A stretch of DNA of 64,000 nt, from positions 66,556 to 130,555 of the forward strand of contig NZ_JAPFGB010000013.1 of NCBI RefSeq assembly GCF_026241095.1, read 5' to 3'. A model generated the notes under the pieces. That model worked only from the letters and a program-made list of their open reading frames with translations, ran no database searches and was not told the DNA's origin. The translations under genes and the position numbers were made by a program. Shown here piece after piece: positions 55,836-64,000 of this stretch; the stretch's first letter is position 1; every line of letters begins with the position of its first letter. The DNA comes from Saccharopolyspora sp. NFXS83. GTDB taxonomy: Bacteria; Actinomycetota; Actinomycetes; Mycobacteriales; Pseudonocardiaceae.

Positions 55836-56815
55836 ATCCCTTCGACTACGAGCGGGCCGCCGACGCCGCTGGGGCGGTGGCGGCGGTGGCGGGCAATCCG
55901 CGGGCGATGTTCCTGGCCGGGGGGACGAACCTGGTGGATCACCTGAAGTTAGGGGTGAGCGCGCCGGAGTTGCTGGTGGACGTGTCCCGGTTGCCGCTGG
56001 ACGAGGTGCGGGAGTTGCCGGACGGCGGGATTCGGGTGGGTGCGGCGGTGCGCAACAGCGACCTCGCAGCGCATCCGGTGGTCCGCACGCGGTTCCCGGT
56101 GCTGGCGCAGGCGCTGCTCGCGGGTGCGTCGGGGCAGTTGCGCAACGTCGCGACAACCGGCGGGAACCTGCTGCAGCGCACCCGGTGCCCGTACTTCCAG
56201 GACGTGACGACGCCGTGCAACAAGCGGCTGCCGGGGGCGGGATGTTCGGCGATCGGCGGGCATCATCGGGACGCCGCGATCCTGGGGGCTTCGCGGCAGT
56301 GCGTGGCCACGCACCCCTCCGACATGGCGGTGGCGATGGTCGCGCTGGACGCCGTGGTGCGGGTTCAGGGCGAGGACGGTGAGCGCGCCATCCCGGTCGC
56401 GGAGTTCCACCGGCTTCCGGGCGACGAACCGGAGCGGGACACGGTGCTGCGGCACGGCGAGTTGATCACGGCGGTGGACCTGCCGGGAACGGCGTCGCGG
56501 TCGGCCTACCGGAAGGTGCGGGAGCGGGCGACGTACGCGTTCGCGCTGGTGTCGGTGGCCGCCGTCGTCGACCTCGACGGCGGTGTGGTGCGGGAGGCGC
56601 GGATCGCGCTGGGCGGCGTCGCGCACAAGCCGTGGCGGGCCGTCCGGGCGGAAGAAGCGCTGCGCGGAGCGGTCGCCGGCGACGAGGCGTTCCGGGATGC
56701 GGCGGAGGCCGAGCTGGCCGATGCGGCTCCGCTGACCGGCAACGCGTTCAAGGTGCCGATGGCGAGGAACACGCTGGTCGCGGTGCTGCGGCAGCTGACG
56801 GGAGGGACGCGATGA
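55832..56815 (+). CDS. Molybdenum hydroxylase FAD subunit (PaoB/YagS-like)
   Basis: The protein has 327 residues. FAD binding is in FLAGGTNLVDHLK and TTGGNLLQRTRCPYF. The insertion TRCPYF, PCNKR, GCSAI and CVATHPSD gives four Cys, matching the extra 4Fe-4S cluster of PaoB-type subunits. It passes electrons from the molybdenum/iron-sulphur subunits to FAD. It overlaps both neighbours by ATGA. Confidence 0.92.
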   Translation: MNPFDYERAADAAGAVAAVAGNPRAMFLAGGTNLVDHLKLGVSAPELLVDVSRLPLDEVRELPDGGIRVGAAVRNSDLAAHPVVRTRFPVLAQALLAGASGQLRNVATTGGNLLQRTRCPYFQDVTTPCNKRLPGAGCSAIGGHHRDAAILGASRQCVATHPSDMAVAMVALDAVVRVQGEDGERAIPVAEFHRLPGDEPERDTVLRHGELITAVDLPGTASRSAYRKVRERATYAFALVSVAAVVDLDGGVVREARIALGGVAHKPWRAVRAEEALRGAVAGDEAFRDAAEAELADAAPLTGNAFKVPMARNTLVAVLRQLTGGTR

Positions 56816-58890
56816 CCGACTTGCTGCGACCGCGGTCCATGGGGATGCCGCTGGAACGGCTGGACGGGTGGGCGAAGGTCACCGGGACCGCGCCTTACGC
56901 GGTCGAGCACCCGGCGAGCTCGCCGCTGTACGTGCACCCGTTGCAGTCGGAGATCGCACGTGGCCGGGTGAAGTACATCGATGCTCATGCGGCGGAGGAC
57001 CTCGACGGGGTCGCGGCGGTGCTCACGCACGAGAACGCTCCTCGGCTGGCGACCGATTCGGACGCGGAGCTGTGGGTGCTGCAGTCGCCGGAGATCGCGT
57101 TCCGCGGCCAGCTGATCGGGGCGGTGCTGGCGGAGACACCGGAGATCGCGCGGCAGGCCGCAAGCCTGGTCCGGGTCGAGTACCAGCAAGAACGGCACGA
57201 CGTGGTGCTGCGGGAGAACCACGAGGCGCTGTACGCGCCGGAAGTGGTGAACCCTTCCTTCCCGTCGGACACCGCGGATGGCGACGTCGAAGCCGCCCGG
57301 CCGGAGGTCGTGGTCGAGCAGACCTACACGACCCCGATGGAGCACAACAACCCGATGGAACCGCACGCGACGATGGCGACCTGGAGCAACGGCGTCCTCA
57401 CGTTGCACGATTCGACGCAAGGGGTGCACGCGATGCGGTCGCGGATCGCGCCGGTGCTCGGGCTGGAACCGGAGCGGATCCGGGTGGTGGCCCCGCACGT
57501 CGGTGGCGGCTTCGGGTCGAAGGGCACCGCGCACGCGCACAACGTCCTCGCCGTGCTGGCCGCTCAGGTCGCGGGCGGACGGCCGGTGAAGCTGGCGTTG
57601 ACGCGGCAGCAGATGTTCGCGCTCGTCGGCTACCGCACGCCCACCATCCAACGGGTGCGGCTCGGCGCGGACCGCGACGGGACGTTGTCGGTGGTGACCC
57701 ACGACGTGATCGAGCAGACCGCGACCGTGCAGGAATTCGCCGAGCAGACCGCGGTCGGCACCCGGACGATGTACGCGGCGCCGAACCGGCGCACCACGCA
57801 CCGGCTCGTCCCGCTGGACGTACCGGTCCCGTTCTGGATGCGGGCACCCGGTGAGGCGCCCGGCATGTTCGCCACCGAAGTCGCCATGGACGAACTCGCC
57901 CAAGCGTGCGGGCTGGACCCCATCGACCTGCGCTCCCGCAACGAACCGGCCGTCGATCAAGCGACCGGCCTGCCGTTCTCGGGCCGCCATCTCGCGGAAT
58001 GCCTGCGGGAAGGCGCCGAGCGGTTCGGGTGGGCCGAGCGCGACCCCGCCCCGAATTCCCGGCGGGACGGGGATTGGTTGGTCGGGACGGGAGTCGCCAG
58101 CGCCACCTACCCCCGGCACGCGATGCCCGGCTCCACCGCCACGATCCGCCGCCACGACGGGCGGTACGAGGTGCGCATCGGGGCCGCCGACATCGGCACC
58201 GGCACCTGGACCGCGCTCAGCCAGATCGCGGCCGACGCCCTGGACTGCCACGTGGACGACGTGCGCTTGGAGATCGGTGACACCGATCTGCCCACCGCCA
58301 CCGTCGCCGGTGGCTCGTCCGGCCTGGGGTCGTGGGGCGCGACCGTGGTCGACGCGGCGCGGCGGTTCCGGGAGAAGTTCGGAACCGACCCGGACGACGG
58401 CGACGAAGCCGAAGGGGCGATGCCCGACAACCCGGACGCGCAGCGGTACTCGATGCACTCGTTCGGCGCGCACTTCGCCGAGGTGCGGGTCAACGCCGAC
58501 ACCGGCGAGGTGCGGGTGCCGCGGATGCTCGGGGTGTTCTCCGCGGGGCGGATCGTCAACCCGCGGTTGGCGCGTTCGCAGCTGATCGGCGGCATGACCA
58601 TGGGTCTGTCGATGGCGCTGCACGAGCACAGCGTGCTCGACCCGCAGTTCGGGCACGTGATCAACCACGACTTCGCGCAGTACCACATCGCCGCGCACGC
58701 CGACGTGGCCGACATCGAGGCGATCTGGCTCGACGAGCAGGATCCGCACTCGAACCCGATGGGCAGCCGCGGCGTCGGGGAGATCGGGATCGTCGGCTCG
58801 CCGGCGGCGATCGCGAACGCCGTGCACCACGCCACGGGCATCCGGGTGCGGGACCTGCCGATCACACCGGACAAGCTCCTTCGCGGCTGA
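56812..58890 (+). CDS. Molybdenum hydroxylase catalytic subunit
   Basis: The protein has 692 residues from ATG 56812. The molybdopterin-binding xanthine dehydrogenase fold has VGGGFGSKG, FWMRAPGEAPGMFA (Arg contact near the active site), GTGTWTALSQIAA and, near the end, GSRGVGEIGIVGSPAAIANAV with the catalytic Glu. With the two genes before it, it forms a PaoABC-like aldehyde or N-heterocycle oxidoreductase. No XdhC or molybdenum cofactor insertion chaperone gene is seen in the window. Confidence 0.93.
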   Translation: MTDLLRPRSMGMPLERLDGWAKVTGTAPYAVEHPASSPLYVHPLQSEIARGRVKYIDAHAAEDLDGVAAVLTHENAPRLATDSDAELWVLQSPEIAFRGQLIGAVLAETPEIARQAASLVRVEYQQERHDVVLRENHEALYAPEVVNPSFPSDTADGDVEAARPEVVVEQTYTTPMEHNNPMEPHATMATWSNGVLTLHDSTQGVHAMRSRIAPVLGLEPERIRVVAPHVGGGFGSKGTAHAHNVLAVLAAQVAGGRPVKLALTRQQMFALVGYRTPTIQRVRLGADRDGTLSVVTHDVIEQTATVQEFAEQTAVGTRTMYAAPNRRTTHRLVPLDVPVPFWMRAPGEAPGMFATEVAMDELAQACGLDPIDLRSRNEPAVDQATGLPFSGRHLAECLREGAERFGWAERDPAPNSRRDGDWLVGTGVASATYPRHAMPGSTATIRRHDGRYEVRIGAADIGTGTWTALSQIAADALDCHVDDVRLEIGDTDLPTATVAGGSSGLGSWGATVVDAARRFREKFGTDPDDGDEAEGAMPDNPDAQRYSMHSFGAHFAEVRVNADTGEVRVPRMLGVFSAGRIVNPRLARSQLIGGMTMGLSMALHEHSVLDPQFGHVINHDFAQYHIAAHADVADIEAIWLDEQDPHSNPMGSRGVGEIGIVGSPAAIANAVHHATGIRVRDLPITPDKLLRG

Positions 58891-58927
58891 CCCGAGCGCA
58901 CCCGCCTCGACGCTGCGGCGGATTCGG

Positions 58928-58974
58928 GTGAACGGACCGTTCGTCCAACCAGATTGGACGAACGGTCCGTTCAC
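58928..58974. repeat. Nested palindrome copy 1
   Basis: The arms are 21 bp and perfect (58928-58948 and 58954-58974) with a 5-bp loop. Each arm itself contains the dyad GAACGGACCGTTC. It is the first of three similar hairpins about 85 bp apart after the molybdenum hydroxylase operon. Confidence 0.9.
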
Positions 58975-59014
58975 TCCGCTTGCGGTCGTGCTCGCGGGGC
59001 GGCGAACTCGTCGA

Positions 59015-59061
59015 GTGAACGGACCGTCTGCCCAATGTCGTTGGACGAACGGTCCGTTCAC
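59015..59061. repeat. Nested palindrome copy 2
   Basis: Same design as copy 1, with arms 59015-59035 and 59041-59061 and three mismatched positions. Outer CGA/TCG extends the stem. The right arm is identical to that of copy 1. Confidence 0.88.
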
Positions 59062-59098
59062 TCGTTCCTGCCTCCGCTCGGCGGGGCGTCGGTTCGGG

Positions 59099-59145
59099 GT
59101 GAACGGACCGTTCGTCCGTTTCGGTTGGTCGGACGGTCCGTTCAC
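59099..59145. repeat. Nested palindrome copy 3
   Basis: The left arm starts gtgaacggaccgttcgtccg at 59099 and the right arm ends acggtccgttcac at 59145. The outer 13 bp pair perfectly and the inner part is diverged. Confidence 0.85.
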
Positions 59146-59313
59146 TGCTGTCCGGGATGGGCGGAGCGTTGGTCTCGCTACTGGTCTGGTCGTGGGAGGA
59201 AGTCGTGACGCTCGGGGGTGCTCGCTCAAGAACAACACCTGGTCAGGGGCTTGCGGGTCTTGCCTGTCACCCGAAAGAGGGGGCACGCTGGGGCTCCGAG
59301 TGAGGGGTGGGCC

Positions 59314-60303
59314 ATGGTGCGATTCCGAGGAGTTCTGGTGCGGGCGGCGGTGCTGCTCGCGGTGTTGGCGACCGTGCTGGCGGGCGGCCTCGCGTGCCAA
59401 CCGGCCCGGACCCAGCGCGCCCCGGACGCACCCCAGGGCGCCGCGCCGCCCGAACCGACGGCTGAGCCACCCTCCGCCGGTGCACCGAGCAACGGCCCGC
59501 CGGTGCTCGCGGTGAAGATCGACAACGTGCCGGAGGCGCGACCGCCGACCGGCATCGGCTCGGCGGACGTGGTCGTCGTGGAACCGGTGGAAGGCGGGCT
59601 GAGCAGGCTCGTCGCGGTGTTCGGCGGGAAGCGCCCACCGGTGGTGGGGCCGGTGCGCAGCGCGCGGGAGACGGACCTGGAACTGCTGTCCCAGTTCGGC
59701 AGGCCGACGCTGGTGTTCTCCGGCGCGGCCCCGGAGCTGCTGCCGAAGCTCGACTCGGCTCCCGTGGATCCGGTGCGGCCCGAGCAGCTGCCCGGAGCGT
59801 TCTTCCGCGGTGGTGACCGCCCGGTTCCGCACAACCTGTTCGTCCGCCCCGACGAGGTCCCGGCGGGAGCGGCCTGGTCGCCGAAGGCGCCGCTGGTGTT
59901 CGGCCCGGCTCCGGCGGGCGGCGTGCCGCGGGAGTCCGCGCAGGTCGACTACCTGGCCGCGTCCACCGGTTTCACCTGGTCGCCGGAGCAGCAGCGGTGG
60001 CTGGTGTCGATGGACGGCGAGCCGGCCGCGGCGACCGACAGCGGGCGGCTCGGCGCGGGGACGGTGGTGCTGCAGGAGGTGCGCGTCCGCGACTCCTCGC
60101 TGAGCGACAGCGCGGGGAGCGTCTCGCCGCACGCGGAGACCGTGGGGTCCGGCCGGGCCGTGGTGCTGCGCGACGGGAAGGCGTTCGACGCCCGCTGGTC
60201 CCGGCCCAGCCCGGACGTCGGCACCACCTACACGACGGCCTCCGGCGAACCGCTGCCGTTCGCGCCGGGTCCGGTGTGGGTCGCGCTGAACGACCGGTTG
60301 TGA
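59314..60303 (+). CDS. DUF3048 lipoprotein
   Basis: The protein has 329 residues from ATG 59314, with GAGG nine bases before; earlier in-frame starts would bury the signal peptide. The lipoprotein signal has MVRFRGVLVRAAVLL and the lipobox LAGGLAC. A Pro/Ala-rich linker leads to the DUF3048 domain (VKIDNVPEARPPTGIGSADVVVVEPVEGGLSRLVAVF, VGPVRSARETDLELL), and the C-terminal part has WSRPSPDVGTTY. It is exposed on the outer face of the membrane and its role is unknown (YerB-like). Confidence 0.9.
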   Translation: MVRFRGVLVRAAVLLAVLATVLAGGLACQPARTQRAPDAPQGAAPPEPTAEPPSAGAPSNGPPVLAVKIDNVPEARPPTGIGSADVVVVEPVEGGLSRLVAVFGGKRPPVVGPVRSARETDLELLSQFGRPTLVFSGAAPELLPKLDSAPVDPVRPEQLPGAFFRGGDRPVPHNLFVRPDEVPAGAAWSPKAPLVFGPAPAGGVPRESAQVDYLAASTGFTWSPEQQRWLVSMDGEPAAATDSGRLGAGTVVLQEVRVRDSSLSDSAGSVSPHAETVGSGRAVVLRDGKAFDARWSRPSPDVGTTYTTASGEPLPFAPGPVWVALNDRL

Positions 60304-60415
60304 GGTGACCGCGCCGGAGGCGGCCAGCGGCTCGGCGTCGCGCACGCGGAGCAATTCCCCGCGCAGAGCCGGGAACCCGGCGGCGTTGTCGGGGACGTTG
60401 GCTAGGCTCGAAAGC

Positions 60416-61258
60416 ATGAGCGAACGCCGCTTGCTACTCGTGCATGCCCACCCCGACGACGAAGCCACCGCCACCGGCGCCACCATGGCCCGGTACACCG
60501 CCGAAGGCGCCACCGTGAGCCTGGTGACGTGCACCAGCGGAGAACTCGGCGAGGTCGTCGCCGAGGACCTCGCGCACCTGCGCGACTCCCCGGACGCGCT
60601 CGGCGAGCACCGCCGGGGGGAGATCAAAGCCGCGCTCGCCGAGTTCGGCGACGTCCGCCACCACTGGCTGGGCGGCCCCGGCCGGTGGCGCGACAGCGGT
60701 ATGGCGGGGTTGGAGAGCAACTCCGCGGCAGGCGTGTTCGCCGCAGCCGACCCGGCCGAGGTCACCCGCGAGATGGTGGAGCTGCTGCGCGCCGAACGGC
60801 CGCACGTCGTGATCACCTACGACGACTTCGGCGGCTACGGCCACCCCGACCACATCGCCGCGCACCGGGCGCTGATGGACGCGCTCGACCCGGCGGCCGA
60901 TCCGGAGTTCGCCCCGGAGCTCGGCGCGGCCTGGGACGTGCCGAAGACCTACTGGACCGTGCTGCCCGAATCCTTCATCACGCGGATGCGGGAGGCCGGG
61001 TTCGACGACTTCAAGCCCAACACCGTCCCGGACGCCGACATCACGGCGGTGCTCGACGGCGCCGCCCACCACGAGGCGAAGATCGCGGCGCTGCGCCACT
61101 ACCGGAGCCAGGTCGACGTGGACGACGACGGGTTCTTCGCCCAGCTGGTGCGGCGCCCCGAGTTCGCGACCGAGCACTACCTGCTCGTGCGTGGCGATCG
61201 CGGTCCCGGCGGCGGGCCGCACGGGGCGGAGGAGGATCTCTTCGCCGGGCTCGGCTGA
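60416..61258 (+). CDS. mshB: Mycothiol biosynthesis deacetylase
   Basis: The protein has 280 residues from ATG 60416; the -10-like TAGGCT at 60403-60408 suggests an almost leaderless transcript. It has the zinc motif HAHPDDEATATGATMA with the catalytic Asp and a second ligand site GYGHPDHIAAH. VTCTSGELGEV and ADITAVLDG are typical of MshB. It deacetylates GlcNAc-inositol in mycothiol synthesis. It could be confused with the conjugate amidase Mca, but the length and the GATMA context favour MshB. Confidence 0.93.
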   Translation: MSERRLLLVHAHPDDEATATGATMARYTAEGATVSLVTCTSGELGEVVAEDLAHLRDSPDALGEHRRGEIKAALAEFGDVRHHWLGGPGRWRDSGMAGLESNSAAGVFAAADPAEVTREMVELLRAERPHVVITYDDFGGYGHPDHIAAHRALMDALDPAADPEFAPELGAAWDVPKTYWTVLPESFITRMREAGFDDFKPNTVPDADITAVLDGAAHHEAKIAALRHYRSQVDVDDDGFFAQLVRRPEFATEHYLLVRGDRGPGGGPHGAEEDLFAGLG

Positions 61259-61298
61259 GGGGCCGGGGCTACCCGCCCCCGTGGCCGCGGCCTCGTTC

Positions 61299-61312
61299 GG
61301 CCTGATCAGGCC
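61299..61312. promoter_or_regulatory. Palindrome before the ABC transporter genes
   Basis: GGCCTGATCAGGCC is a perfect 14-bp palindrome. A -10-like TACGGT (61323-61328) lies 11 bp later, and the ATP-binding gene starts at 61363. It is a possible operator near the -35 region. Confidence 0.35.
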
Positions 61313-61362
61313 GGTCAGCAAGTACGGTTGGCGGAGTCCGTCGACCACCTGGGGGTAGGTGC

Positions 61363-62298
61363 ATGACGACACGGGAGCGGGTCGAGACCGTGACGGCGTC
61401 CGCGCTGTCGCTGCGCGGTGTGGTGAAGCGCTACGGCGAGATCACCGCCGTCGACGGGCTCGACCTCACCGTGACCGCCGGGACCTGCCTGGGGCTGCTC
61501 GGTCCGAACGGCGCGGGCAAGTCCACCACGATGCGCCTGATCACCGCGCAGACCAGGGCCGACGCCGGTGAGATCGAAGTGCTCGGGTTCCGCGTGCCGC
61601 GCGAGTCGAAGCGGGCGCGCACCGCGATGGGCGTGGTGCCGCAGCTGGACAACCTCGACGAGGAGCTCACCGCTCGGCAGAACCTGGAGGTCTTCGCCCA
61701 CCTGTACCGGGTGCCGCGGGCCAGCCGGGCCGAGGCGGTGGAACGGGCGCTGGACTTGGCGCAGCTGCGCAAGCGGGCCGACACGAAGACCGATGAGCTC
61801 TCCGGCGGCATGCGGCGCAGGCTGCTGATCGCCCGCGGGCTGGTGCACTCGCCGCGGATCGTGCTGCTCGACGAACCCACCGTCGGCCTCGATCCGCAGG
61901 TCCGCCAGGAGCTGTGGGCGCTGATCGACGCGTTGCGCGCCGACGGCGTCACCGTGCTGATGTCGACGCACTACATCGAAGAGGCCGAACGTCTCGCCGA
62001 CGCCGTCGCGGTGATGTCCGGTGGCCGGGTGATCGCCAGCGGCACCCCCGAGGACCTGCGCGGGGAGCACGCCGGGCGGGACGTCGTCGAGTACTACGGC
62101 CCGCCGGGCAGGCTCGCCGAAGTCGAGGCGATCGCCCTGGAAGCGGGTCTGACGACGCGTCGCACCGGTCCGGCCGTGTCGGTGCTGCGCGCCGAGAGCA
62201 TGTCCGAGGCGACGACCCGGCGGCTCGGCCCCGGCCACCGCCGGGTCAGCAACCTGGAGGACGTGTTCGTCTCGCTCACCGGGGAGGCCGTGGAATGA
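61363..62298 (+). CDS. ABC-2 type transporter ATP-binding protein
   Basis: The protein has 311 residues from ATG 61363. Walker A is GPNGAGKST, the Q-loop is in VPQLDNLDEELT, the signature is LSGGMRRRL, Walker B is IVLLDEPTVGLD and the H-loop is STHYIEEAE. The C-terminal extension is of the DrrA/NodI type. It pairs with the permease whose start overlaps by four bases, and drives export of an unknown compound, possibly a drug or lipid. Confidence 0.95.
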   Translation: MTTRERVETVTASALSLRGVVKRYGEITAVDGLDLTVTAGTCLGLLGPNGAGKSTTMRLITAQTRADAGEIEVLGFRVPRESKRARTAMGVVPQLDNLDEELTARQNLEVFAHLYRVPRASRAEAVERALDLAQLRKRADTKTDELSGGMRRRLLIARGLVHSPRIVLLDEPTVGLDPQVRQELWALIDALRADGVTVLMSTHYIEEAERLADAVAVMSGGRVIASGTPEDLRGEHAGRDVVEYYGPPGRLAEVEAIALEAGLTTRRTGPAVSVLRAESMSEATTRRLGPGHRRVSNLEDVFVSLTGEAVE

Positions 62299-63101
62299 CG
62301 AACGCGCGGGTCGCGGGCCGCGCGCCCGAACGGCTGCGGCGGTTCGAACTGGCCGCGTTCGCCGGGGTGTGGCGGCGGGAGCTGACCCTGTTCCGGCGGT
62401 ACTGGCTGTCGAGCACGTTCTCCTCGGTGGTGGAGCCGACGATCTACCTGCTGGCGTTCGGCTTCGGGCTCGGGTCGCTGATCGCCACCATTCGCGGGCT
62501 GCCGTACATCGAGTTCCTCGGCACCGGCGTGGTGGCGACCTCGGTGCTGTTCACCAGCGCGTTCGCCGGGATGTTCACCACGTTCGTGCGGCGCAAGTTC
62601 CAGCACTCCTACGACGCGATGCTCGCCGCGCCCGTGGACGTGCACGAGCTCGTCGCCGCCGAAGCGCTGTGGATCGCGACCAAGTCGGGCGTGTACGGCT
62701 GCGCTCCGCTGTTCGTGGCGATGGTGTTCGGCCTGGATCCGGCGCCGGGCATGCTGCTGGTGCCGCTGATCGGGTTGATCACCGGGCTCGGGTTCGCGCT
62801 GTTCGGGATCTGGTGTTCGGCGGTGGTGCCCTCGATCGACTCGTTCAACTACATCGTGAGCGCCGTGATCACGCCGTTGTTCCTGGTGGCGGGCACGTTC
62901 TTCCCCGTCGACCAGCTGCCCGGCTGGGCGAGCGCGGTGGCGGCGTTCAACCCGCTCTACCACTGCGTGGAGCTCGTCCGGCACGCCGCTTTCGGCCTGC
63001 GGCCGGGCATCGACCTGCTGCACGTGGGTGCGCTGGCGCTGTTCGCCGGGCTGATGTGGCTGCTCGCCTACACGGCGATGCGCCGCCGCTTGATCGACTG
63101 A
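62295..63101 (+). CDS. ABC-2 type transporter permease (NodJ/DrrB-like)
   Basis: The protein has 268 residues from ATG 62295. Six membrane segments are seen, with the N-terminal cytosolic amphipathic stretch WRRELTLFRRYWLSSTFSSVVEPTIYLLAFG. The ABC-2 signature is ITPLFLVAGTFFPVDQLPGWASAVAAFNPLYHCVELVR. It is the membrane partner of the preceding ATPase. Confidence 0.94.
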   Translation: MTNARVAGRAPERLRRFELAAFAGVWRRELTLFRRYWLSSTFSSVVEPTIYLLAFGFGLGSLIATIRGLPYIEFLGTGVVATSVLFTSAFAGMFTTFVRRKFQHSYDAMLAAPVDVHELVAAEALWIATKSGVYGCAPLFVAMVFGLDPAPGMLLVPLIGLITGLGFALFGIWCSAVVPSIDSFNYIVSAVITPLFLVAGTFFPVDQLPGWASAVAAFNPLYHCVELVRHAAFGLRPGIDLLHVGALALFAGLMWLLAYTAMRRRLID

Positions 63102-63108
63102 GGTGCCC

Positions 63109-63948
63109 TCAGCGCTTGACGCCGACGGCGCCGATGATGCACCGCTGCACCGGGCCGGGTTCGGTGAGCAGGGGACCGTCCGGCCACCAGTCGAGCAGCG
63201 GTACCAGGCCGTCGGCCGAGTTCGGGCCGGACGGCACGAGTTCCAGGCCGGGGAACAGGCGCTCGATCTGCTCCCGCGACCGGAAGTGGTCGGCGTCGAG
63301 GCCGTGGGCCAGCATCGATTCCCGGATCCGCCGCACCGGAGCACCGGCCTCGCCGCCCGGGTCCCAGAAGTGGCTCAGCACCACGTAGGAACCGGCGGGC
63401 AGCGCGTCGACGTAGCGGCGCATGATGCCCGGCAGGTCGAGGTCGTCGGGCTGGTGGTGCATGGTCGCGCTCTGGTACAGGGCGATCGGCCGGGTGAAGT
63501 CGAGGTGTCCGAGGACGACCGGGTGGTCGAGGATCTCGTCCGGTTCGGTGAGGTCGCCCTCGACGTAGCGGGTCAGGTGGTGGTCGTCGAGCAGCACCCG
63601 GCCGTGCGCGGCGGCGGCCGGGTCGTTGTCGACGTAGACCACGTGCGCCGAGCCGTTGATCCGCCGCACCACCTCGTGGGTGTTCTCCGCCGTCGGCAGG
63701 CCCGCGCCGAGGTCGAGGTACTGGGTGATCCCGGCGTGTTCGGCGAGGAACCGGGTGGCCCGGATGTGCCAGGAGCGGTTGACCTTCGCGAGCTCGCTCG
63801 CTTCCGGGGCGACCGCGTTGGCGGCGGCCACCGCGGCGCGGTCGACGTCGAAGTTGTCCTTGCCGCCGAGCGCGAAGTCGTAGCACCTCGCCACGCTCGG
63901 CACGGTGACGTCCACCCGGGGCGGAATCCAGGACTGCTCGTCGGACAT
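63109..63948 (-). CDS. SAM-dependent methyltransferase (Methyltransf_19/SAV2177 family)
   Basis: The protein has 279 residues from ATG 63948, five bases after GGAGG (GTG 63954 is too close to it). The family start PSVARCYDFALGGKDNFDVDR, then FLDLG-like QYLDLGAGLPTAENTHEV for SAM binding and VYVDNDP for the ribose-binding acid are clear. The end RCIIGAVGVKR is also typical. This actinobacterial family has no agreed substrate. It is convergent with the ABC permease gene, with 7 bp between the stop codons. Confidence 0.93.
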   Translation of the reverse strand: MSDEQSWIPPRVDVTVPSVARCYDFALGGKDNFDVDRAAVAAANAVAPEASELAKVNRSWHIRATRFLAEHAGITQYLDLGAGLPTAENTHEVVRRINGSAHVVYVDNDPAAAAHGRVLLDDHHLTRYVEGDLTEPDEILDHPVVLGHLDFTRPIALYQSATMHHQPDDLDLPGIMRRYVDALPAGSYVVLSHFWDPGGEAGAPVRRIRESMLAHGLDADHFRSREQIERLFPGLELVPSGPNSADGLVPLLDWWPDGPLLTEPGPVQRCIIGAVGVKR

Positions 63949-64000
63949 CGACACCTCCGGACGGGGACGGCGGTGATGATCTTACCGGAGCGGGGAGTCC

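Larger units (their letters stand above)
58891..59313. other. Intergenic region carrying the three hairpins
   Basis: About 420 bp without a credible gene lie between the molybdenum hydroxylase operon and the DUF3048 lipoprotein gene. It contains the three nested palindromes and then about 150 bp that should hold the lipoprotein promoter. Confidence 0.6.

Noticed and set aside
58928-59145. CRISPR or tRNA-like structure at the three hairpins
   Set aside because: Only three units, each a full hairpin with 37-40 bp of GC-rich intervening DNA; there are no cas genes and no cloverleaf or anticodon arm.
56506-60816. A 1436-residue minus-strand open frame
   Set aside because: It runs antisense through the molybdenum hydroxylase, lipoprotein and mshB genes, all of which have strong family motifs on the plus strand.

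Overview
The window is very GC-rich, with GTG and ATG starts, four-base operon overlaps and several leaderless-looking promoters. It carries a WhiB-family regulator, mycothiol deacetylase (mshB), a Methyltransf_19 protein and a type VII secretion-associated protein. Together these point to a mycelial actinomycete, most likely of the Pseudonocardiales (Saccharopolyspora-like). The genus is an inference from gene content, not from a marker gene.

Bases 1-20784 are one reading frame, open at the left edge: a giant protein of at least 6927 residues. In order it shows Pro/Lys/Glu repeats, a J-like domain without HPD, more Pro/Lys/Glu repeats, a J domain with HPD, long beta-rich repeats, a metzincin-like zinc protease domain, a pierisin/scabin-like ADP-ribosyltransferase domain, four papain-like (toxin glutamine-deamidase type) modules of which the second lacks its Cys, and an array of about 25 HTH-like repeats of about 40 residues. 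Two hairpins follow. Then come an internally duplicated protein with deamidase-like signatures (candidate immunity partner) and a type VII secretion-associated protein (22313-22930). I read this as a multi-effector polymorphic-toxin locus; its N-terminus and secretion signal lie outside the window.

23056-29730 holds a membrane-anchored beta-propeller protein, an OmpR-type two-component pair, a SpoIIM-like membrane protein, and a TetR regulator convergent with a short-chain dehydrogenase that has operator-like palindromes. 30075-36173 is a catabolic operon for the lower protocatechuate 4,5-cleavage/gallate pathway (galD, ligJ, ligK, ligI, MFS transporter, GntR regulator). Matching palindromes sit at the operon promoter and at the regulator promoter, but no ring-cleavage dioxygenase is present.

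36310-41036 has folE, a SufR-like Cys-rich regulator and a decaying kynurenine locus: intact kynU, a formamidase with two compensating frameshifts and only the C-terminal end of tryptophan 2,3-dioxygenase. An XRE-cupin regulator is divergent from a class II aldolase and a DapA-like gene. 42921-45521 has an AraC regulator, an Fsr-like MFS pump and an unknown gene. 46151-50825 has a cold-shock gene with a strong terminator, an OFA-type MFS transporter with a 45-residue partner, and DUF485 plus an acetate-type symporter. 51031-53103 is a PAS-GGDEF-EAL protein.

54291-63948 carries a WhiB-family gene, a solitary vsr, a three-subunit molybdenum hydroxylase, a block of three nested hairpins, a DUF3048 lipoprotein, mshB, an ABC-2 transporter pair and a Methyltransf_19 methyltransferase.
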